DNA of 9,860 nucleotides from Cyanobacteria bacterium UBA11153 (lineage in GTDB: Bacteria > Cyanobacteriota > Cyanobacteriia > Cyanobacteriales > Coleofasciculaceae), in assembly GCA_003511885.1 (NCBI GenBank), contig DOIX01000209.1:1-9860 (forward strand), in the 5' to 3' direction. Below the pieces are notes generated by a model that was given only the letters and a program-made list of their open reading frames with translations, did not search any database and was not told the DNA's origin. Shown in pieces: positions 7,260 to 9,860 of this stretch. Each line of letters opens with the position of its first letter. The first letter of the stretch is position 1. Both the position numbers and the translations under genes were made by a program.

Positions 7260-7376
7260 GGGGTTTGCAACTGTCAGTTAATTTCTCGACAAATCTACTC
7301 ACACCTTACTTTTTGTTCAGATTTTTGATTAATTCATCCTTCCCAGATAAAAAAATCAGCTAAAAAAATTAATACA

Positions 7377-8828
7377 GTGCTAAATTTAGCTAACAATTCT
7401 CCAGCTTTACCAGCTCAACAAAAATTTACTTTAGGAGGGATTGAACCCTTGGCGATAGAATTGTGGCATAAATTCCAGAACAAGTATATTATCCAAGAAT
7501 CTCTAAATCGTTCCCTTGTCAGTTTTCAAGCAAATAAAATCAAATCCATTTATCGCTGGTACAAATATAAAGAAGCATTTTCTGCTTCTTTAGTTGAGTA
7601 CCTATTTCAATATTATAAAATTACTAAAGGTAGAATTTTAGATCCGTTTGCTGGTAGCGGTACATCTCTATTTGTGGCTAGCGGATTAGGTATGGAAGCA
7701 GATGGAATTGAACTACTTCCTATTGGACAGAATATAATTACCACCAGAAATCTATTAGAATCTGGATTGACAGAAAATGATATTTCTAGATTAAAATATT
7801 GGTCAACGGCACAGCCTTGGCAAGAAGTTGAAAATAGAGAAGCGAGATATCCTGTCTCTAAATTACCAGAATTACGCATTACTGAAGGTGCTTACCCAGA
7901 GGAAACAAAAGCAGCGATTGAGCAATATATAAGTCGATGGCGAGAAGAAAGCCATCGCATTCAGACAATTTTACACTTTGCCCTCCTTTGTATTGTAGAA
8001 TCTGTCAGTTATACTCGCAAAGATGGTCAATATCTCCGCTGGGATTATCGAGCTAACCGCTCACAAACAAGCAAACCTTTCGATAAAGGAGAAATATTGA
8101 GTTTTGATCGAGCAATTTCTGCCAAGCTGAATGAAATTATCGCTGATTTGCAACCTCAGCACGAACAATTAGAATTGTTTGCCGTAGAAAAGATGCGCGG
8201 TAAAATTAATCTTCATCCTGCTTCCTGTCTCGATATTATCCCAGGATTACCAGATTCTTGCTATGATGCTGTCATAACTTCGCCACCTTATTGCAATCGC
8301 TACGATTATACTAGAACCTATGCCCTAGAATTAGCATTACTAGGTATTGATGACCAAAAATTAAGCAAACTCCGCCAAGAAATGCTCAGTTGTACGGTGG
8401 AAAATCGCCCAAAAGACTTACTCAAAATTAATCCTCAATGGGAAACTACGATAACCATAGCCCAACAACAAGAATTATTGCAAGCTATCCTCCAATACTT
8501 GGAAGAGCAAAATAAACAGGGAATTTTAAATAACAAAAACATTCCCAGAATGGTGCGGGGTTACTTCTATGAAATGGCTTGCGTCATCGCAGAATGCAAG
8601 CGAGTTATGAAAGCAAATGCACCTCTAATTATAGTAAATGATAATGTTCGCTATGCTGGAGTCAGTATTTCAGTCGATTTGATTCTTTCTGATATGGCAG
8701 AAAAGTTGGGATTTTGCGTGGAAAATATCCTCGTTTTACCTGATGGTAAAGGAAACAGCAGTCAGCAAATGGGGGAACATGGGCGGGAACCATTGCGCAA
8801 GTGTATTTATGTTTGGAGAAAGATTTAA
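7377..8828 (+). CDS. DNA amino-methyltransferase (N4-cytosine or N6-adenine)
   Basis: This 483-residue protein should transfer a methyl group from S-adenosylmethionine to an exocyclic amino group of DNA. A probable motif X region ([17 protein letters not shown], 60-76) precedes SAM motif I (DPFAGSGT, 89-96) and the acidic IELLP of motif II. Catalytic motif IV is TSPPY at 301-305 in [14 protein letters not shown]. An SPPY core is more common in N4-cytosine enzymes, though not decisive. The order X-I-IV with about 205 residues between I and IV fits an alpha-like permutation with the target-recognition region in the gap. Near the C-terminus are [10 protein letters not shown] (417-426) and [10 protein letters not shown] (466-475). 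The start taken is GTG 7377, which has no Shine-Dalgarno sequence. TTG 7449 has a perfect AGGAGG ten bases upstream and would remove 24 poorly conserved-looking residues. No restriction enzyme lies on the same strand, so it may be solitary. It converges on a second, degraded methyltransferase. The target sequence cannot be read from the protein. Confidence 0.85.
   Translation: MLNLANNSPALPAQQKFTLGGIEPLAIELWHKFQNKYIIQESLNRSLVSFQANKIKSIYRWYKYKEAFSASLVEYLFQYYKITKGRILDPFAGSGTSLFVASGLGMEADGIELLPIGQNIITTRNLLESGLTENDISRLKYWSTAQPWQEVENREARYPVSKLPELRITEGAYPEETKAAIEQYISRWREESHRIQTILHFALLCIVESVSYTRKDGQYLRWDYRANRSQTSKPFDKGEILSFDRAISAKLNEIIADLQPQHEQLELFAVEKMRGKINLHPASCLDIIPGLPDSCYDAVITSPPYCNRYDYTRTYALELALLGIDDQKLSKLRQEMLSCTVENRPKDLLKINPQWETTITIAQQQELLQAILQYLEEQNKQGILNNKNIPRMVRGYFYEMACVIAECKRVMKANAPLIIVNDNVRYAGVSISVDLILSDMAEKLGFCVENILVLPDGKGNSSQQMGEHGREPLRKCIYVWRKI
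7433..7438 (+). promoter_or_regulatory. Shine-Dalgarno sequence favouring a downstream methyltransferase start
   Basis: A perfect AGGAGG lies inside the long reading frame, ten bases before an in-frame TTG at 7449. The annotated GTG at 7377 has only A-rich sequence upstream. Translation from 7449 would still keep motifs X, I and IV. The choice needs the N-termini of homologues. Confidence 0.35.
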
Positions 8829-8875
8829 TAGTAATGGAAAAACCATACCTTCAGCATCTAAATTCAAGTTAAAAT

Positions 8876-8989
8876 TTAGTGACTACTTATAGCGTCACTA
8901 TCACTCAAAATTATATTTTCTAGATCTGGAAAATAATTATTGAGAATATCGAGAATATTGTTGGTAAATTCATGCTGTACTATCGACAT
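8876..8989 (-). pseudogene. 37-codon frame overlapping the methyltransferase remnant; possible restriction-enzyme N-terminus
   Basis: ATG at 8989-8987 opens a frame of 37 residues ending at TAA 8878-8876. It starts inside the last codons of the methyltransferase remnant, in another frame, and overlaps it by 20 bases. AGGAG at 9004-9000, ten bases upstream, is a good Shine-Dalgarno match. The peptide begins MSIVQHEFTNNILDIL and continues with NNYFPDLENIILSDSD, an amphipathic helical pattern typical of a real protein N-terminus. In many type II systems the endonuclease gene follows the methyltransferase with just such an overlap. The inference is that this is the stump of the cognate endonuclease, lost after about residue 30. 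No catalytic motif is present and I do not recognise a family with certainty. It could be a chance frame. Confidence 0.4.
8877..8900. other. inverted repeat between convergent methyltransferase genes
   Basis: TAGTGAC (8877-8883) and GTCACTA (8894-8900) form a seven-base stem with a ten-base loop, 48 bases after the + strand methyltransferase stop. T-rich sequence follows only loosely on the + strand. It may be a weak terminator or mark the left edge of the truncated - strand unit. Confidence 0.3.
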
Positions 8990-9554
8990 CAAAAAGGTTC
9001 TCCTGTATAAATTCTGGTTTTTGCCCGTTTTTATGGCTTATGGTATGCGTCTTTTGTGGGGGTAATAGTTTTTCTCCTTTATATTCTTGCCATCTGAAAA
9101 CTATTCTCAGACCAATTTTTAGGTATTCTTCTTGAGACTCTATGCTAATAGAAATCCGTCCTAAGCGTTTGGCTACAGCGGCTGTGGTAAAAGTACCCGC
9201 AAATGGATCCAGTACAAGGCTACCCTGATTACTACTTGCTAAAATAATCCTCTCTAGGAGTGATTCAGGTTTTTGCGAGGGATGATTTTCATATTCTTTC
9301 ATGCGATACCTGACACGAGGAAAATACCAGACATTTCCAGGAACTTTCTCTGTATTGTATTGGCTTGGTACGGATTTCCTGTAATCAATTAATTTTCGCT
9401 GTGAGCCTGTTTTTGCTTCTATTTTGATATCGTTAGAGTTAAAAATGTAATTGCTTTTGTGTTTAACACAGTGGAGGATTGGCTCGTACATCGATCCAAA
9501 ATATTTTGTTGCTTGAACTCCAGAGCTATCATAATGCCATACAATTTTGATATT
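8970..9554 (-). pseudogene. 5'-truncated beta-class adenine DNA methyltransferase (YhdJ-like)
   Basis: The open frame from ATG 9491 gives 173 residues, with HPSQKPESLLERIILASS (70-87) and SAM motif I DPFAGTFTT (95-103), followed by the expected IEIQEEY-like segment (ESQEEYLKIGLR). This is the C-terminal half of an N6-adenine methyltransferase of the YhdJ type, which is normally near 300 residues. The catalytic DPPY motif IV, which lies N-terminal in the beta class, is absent. The same frame remains readable upstream of the ATG for 21 codons, including IVWHYDSSGVQATKYFGS, family-like sequence that the apparent start would omit. It then meets TAG at 9557-9555, next to the DUF433 promoter. There is no start codon in that extension. 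The gene is therefore a deletion or insertion remnant, almost surely without methylation activity. YhdJ methylates ATGCAT; whether the ancestor did so is a guess. A possible endonuclease stump overlaps its 3' end. Confidence 0.85.
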
Positions 9555-9570
9555 CTATTAATATAGAATA
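9551..9570. promoter_or_regulatory. operator-like palindrome before the DUF433 gene
   Basis: TATTCTAT (9551-9558) and ATAGAATA (9563-9570) are perfect eight-base inverted arms around TAAT. TACAAT at 9540-9545 is a five-of-six -10 match just upstream, so transcription could start inside the palindrome. Its placement suits autorepression by an antitoxin. A matching -35 box at standard spacing is not obvious. Confidence 0.5.
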
Positions 9571-9571
9571 C

Positions 9572-9577
9572 GGAGGT
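9572..9577 (+). promoter_or_regulatory. strong ribosome binding site of the DUF433 gene
   Basis: GGAGGT lies nine bases before ATG 9587. It fixes the start of the antitoxin-like gene and is one of the strongest ribosome binding sites in the window. Confidence 0.8.
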
Positions 9578-9586
9578 CAAATACTT

Positions 9587-9802
9587 ATGATCGAGAACTC
9601 CTCAATTATTAATGTATCTTCTGAAATTATGGGTGGTACTCCTGTTTTTGTTGGGACTAGGGTTCCCGTACAAACACTGTTTGACTATCTCAAAGCGGGA
9701 GAGTCAATTGATGATTTTTTAGATGGCTTTCCCACTGTTACCAAAGATCAGGTTATTGCCTTTAGTGCCAAATATTTTGATTGTTTTCGGCAAGATAACT
9801 AG
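9587..9802 (+). CDS. DUF433 domain antitoxin-like protein
   Basis: This 71-residue protein is almost entirely one DUF433 domain: INVSSEIMGGTPVFVGTRVPVQTLF, then a helical DYLKAGESIDDFLDGFPTVTKDQVIAF and a closing helix. The GGTPVFVGTRVPV segment is the family hallmark. DUF433 proteins are small winged-helix-type DNA binders found as antitoxins (VapB45-like), usually directly upstream of a DUF5615 PIN-fold toxin. Family members are about 70-80 residues, so this one is full length. It has a strong ribosome binding site and an operator-like palindrome. Only 58 bases follow before the window ends, and they hold no recognisable toxin start, so it may be an orphan or the toxin may lie slightly further on. 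Its promoter sits directly at the break point of the methyltransferase remnant. Confidence 0.85.
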   Translation: MIENSSIINVSSEIMGGTPVFVGTRVPVQTLFDYLKAGESIDDFLDGFPTVTKDQVIAFSAKYFDCFRQDN

Positions 9803-9830
9803 AGGACAAGCTACAATAGTTAGTGCCCAG

Positions 9831-9860
9831 AAATAGTTATAGCAGTCCTAAATGGGTCGT
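9831..9860. repeat. possible edge of a dispersed repeat or insertion sequence
   Basis: The last bases contain TTATAGCAGTCCTAAAT. I remember this string as recurring in cyanobacterial intergenic regions and near insertion-sequence ends, but it is seen only once here and is cut by the window edge. No frame or inverted partner is visible. Confidence 0.25.

Noticed and set aside
7377..9554. The two methyltransferases as one two-enzyme restriction-modification operon
   Set aside because: They are convergent, belong to different methyltransferase classes, and the - strand one is truncated; they do not form an operon.
9823..9860. GTG-initiated frame running off the right edge as the missing toxin gene
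   Set aside because: The visible residues (start-PRNSYSSPKWV) do not resemble the LLLD-type N-terminus of DUF5615 toxins, and there is no ribosome binding site.

Overview
The window reads as cyanobacterial chromosome. It carries three perfect HIP1 octamers (GCGATCGC at 1142, 2335 and 2788). It also has tandem heptanucleotide repeats, small G/C-rich palindromic elements of the 'CCCCCTT...AAGGGGG' kind, a transaldolase ending in an EF-hand pair, and class IIIb nucleotide cyclases on PAS and Cache/kinase/receiver scaffolds. Base composition is AT-rich outside the palindromic elements. The genus cannot be fixed from the sequence alone.

Layout, left to right. The 3' end of a + strand gene, probably a DUF4351 protein (3-161), converges on a PAS-adenylate cyclase on the - strand (250-1677). 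A 473-base divergent intergenic region (1678-2150) separates it from a large + strand Cache-HAMP-histidine kinase-receiver-adenylate cyclase (2151-5555). The two cyclases share the same linker, catalytic domain and C-terminal helical tail, so they are paralogous output modules on different sensors. A repeat-filled spacer follows, with two abutting heptamer arrays and a 122-base palindromic element. Next come the transaldolase gene (5940-7109) and a second palindromic element (7136-7259), which carries a copy of the end of the transaldolase reading frame.

The right third is an accessory or defence-type patch. A + strand amino-methyltransferase (7377-8828) converges on the remains of a second, unrelated beta-class adenine methyltransferase on the - strand (8970-9554). 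That remnant has lost its N-terminal half. A 37-codon open frame with its own Shine-Dalgarno sequence overlaps its 3' end and may be the stump of the matching restriction enzyme. The break point of the remnant abuts the promoter and operator-like palindrome of a DUF433 antitoxin-like gene (9587-9802), whose usual toxin partner is not visible before the window ends.

Functionally, the left half is cAMP signalling: two putatively bicarbonate-responsive (class IIIb) cyclases, one driven by a membrane Cache sensor through an internal phosphorelay. The middle is pentose-phosphate carbon metabolism. The right is DNA modification and toxin-antitoxin debris. I see no tRNA, rRNA, CRISPR array or intact transposase. 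The least expected items are the truncated restriction-modification remnant with its hidden overlapping frame, the duplicated transaldolase tail with almost only silent differences, and the heptamer array lying inside the kinase coding sequence.
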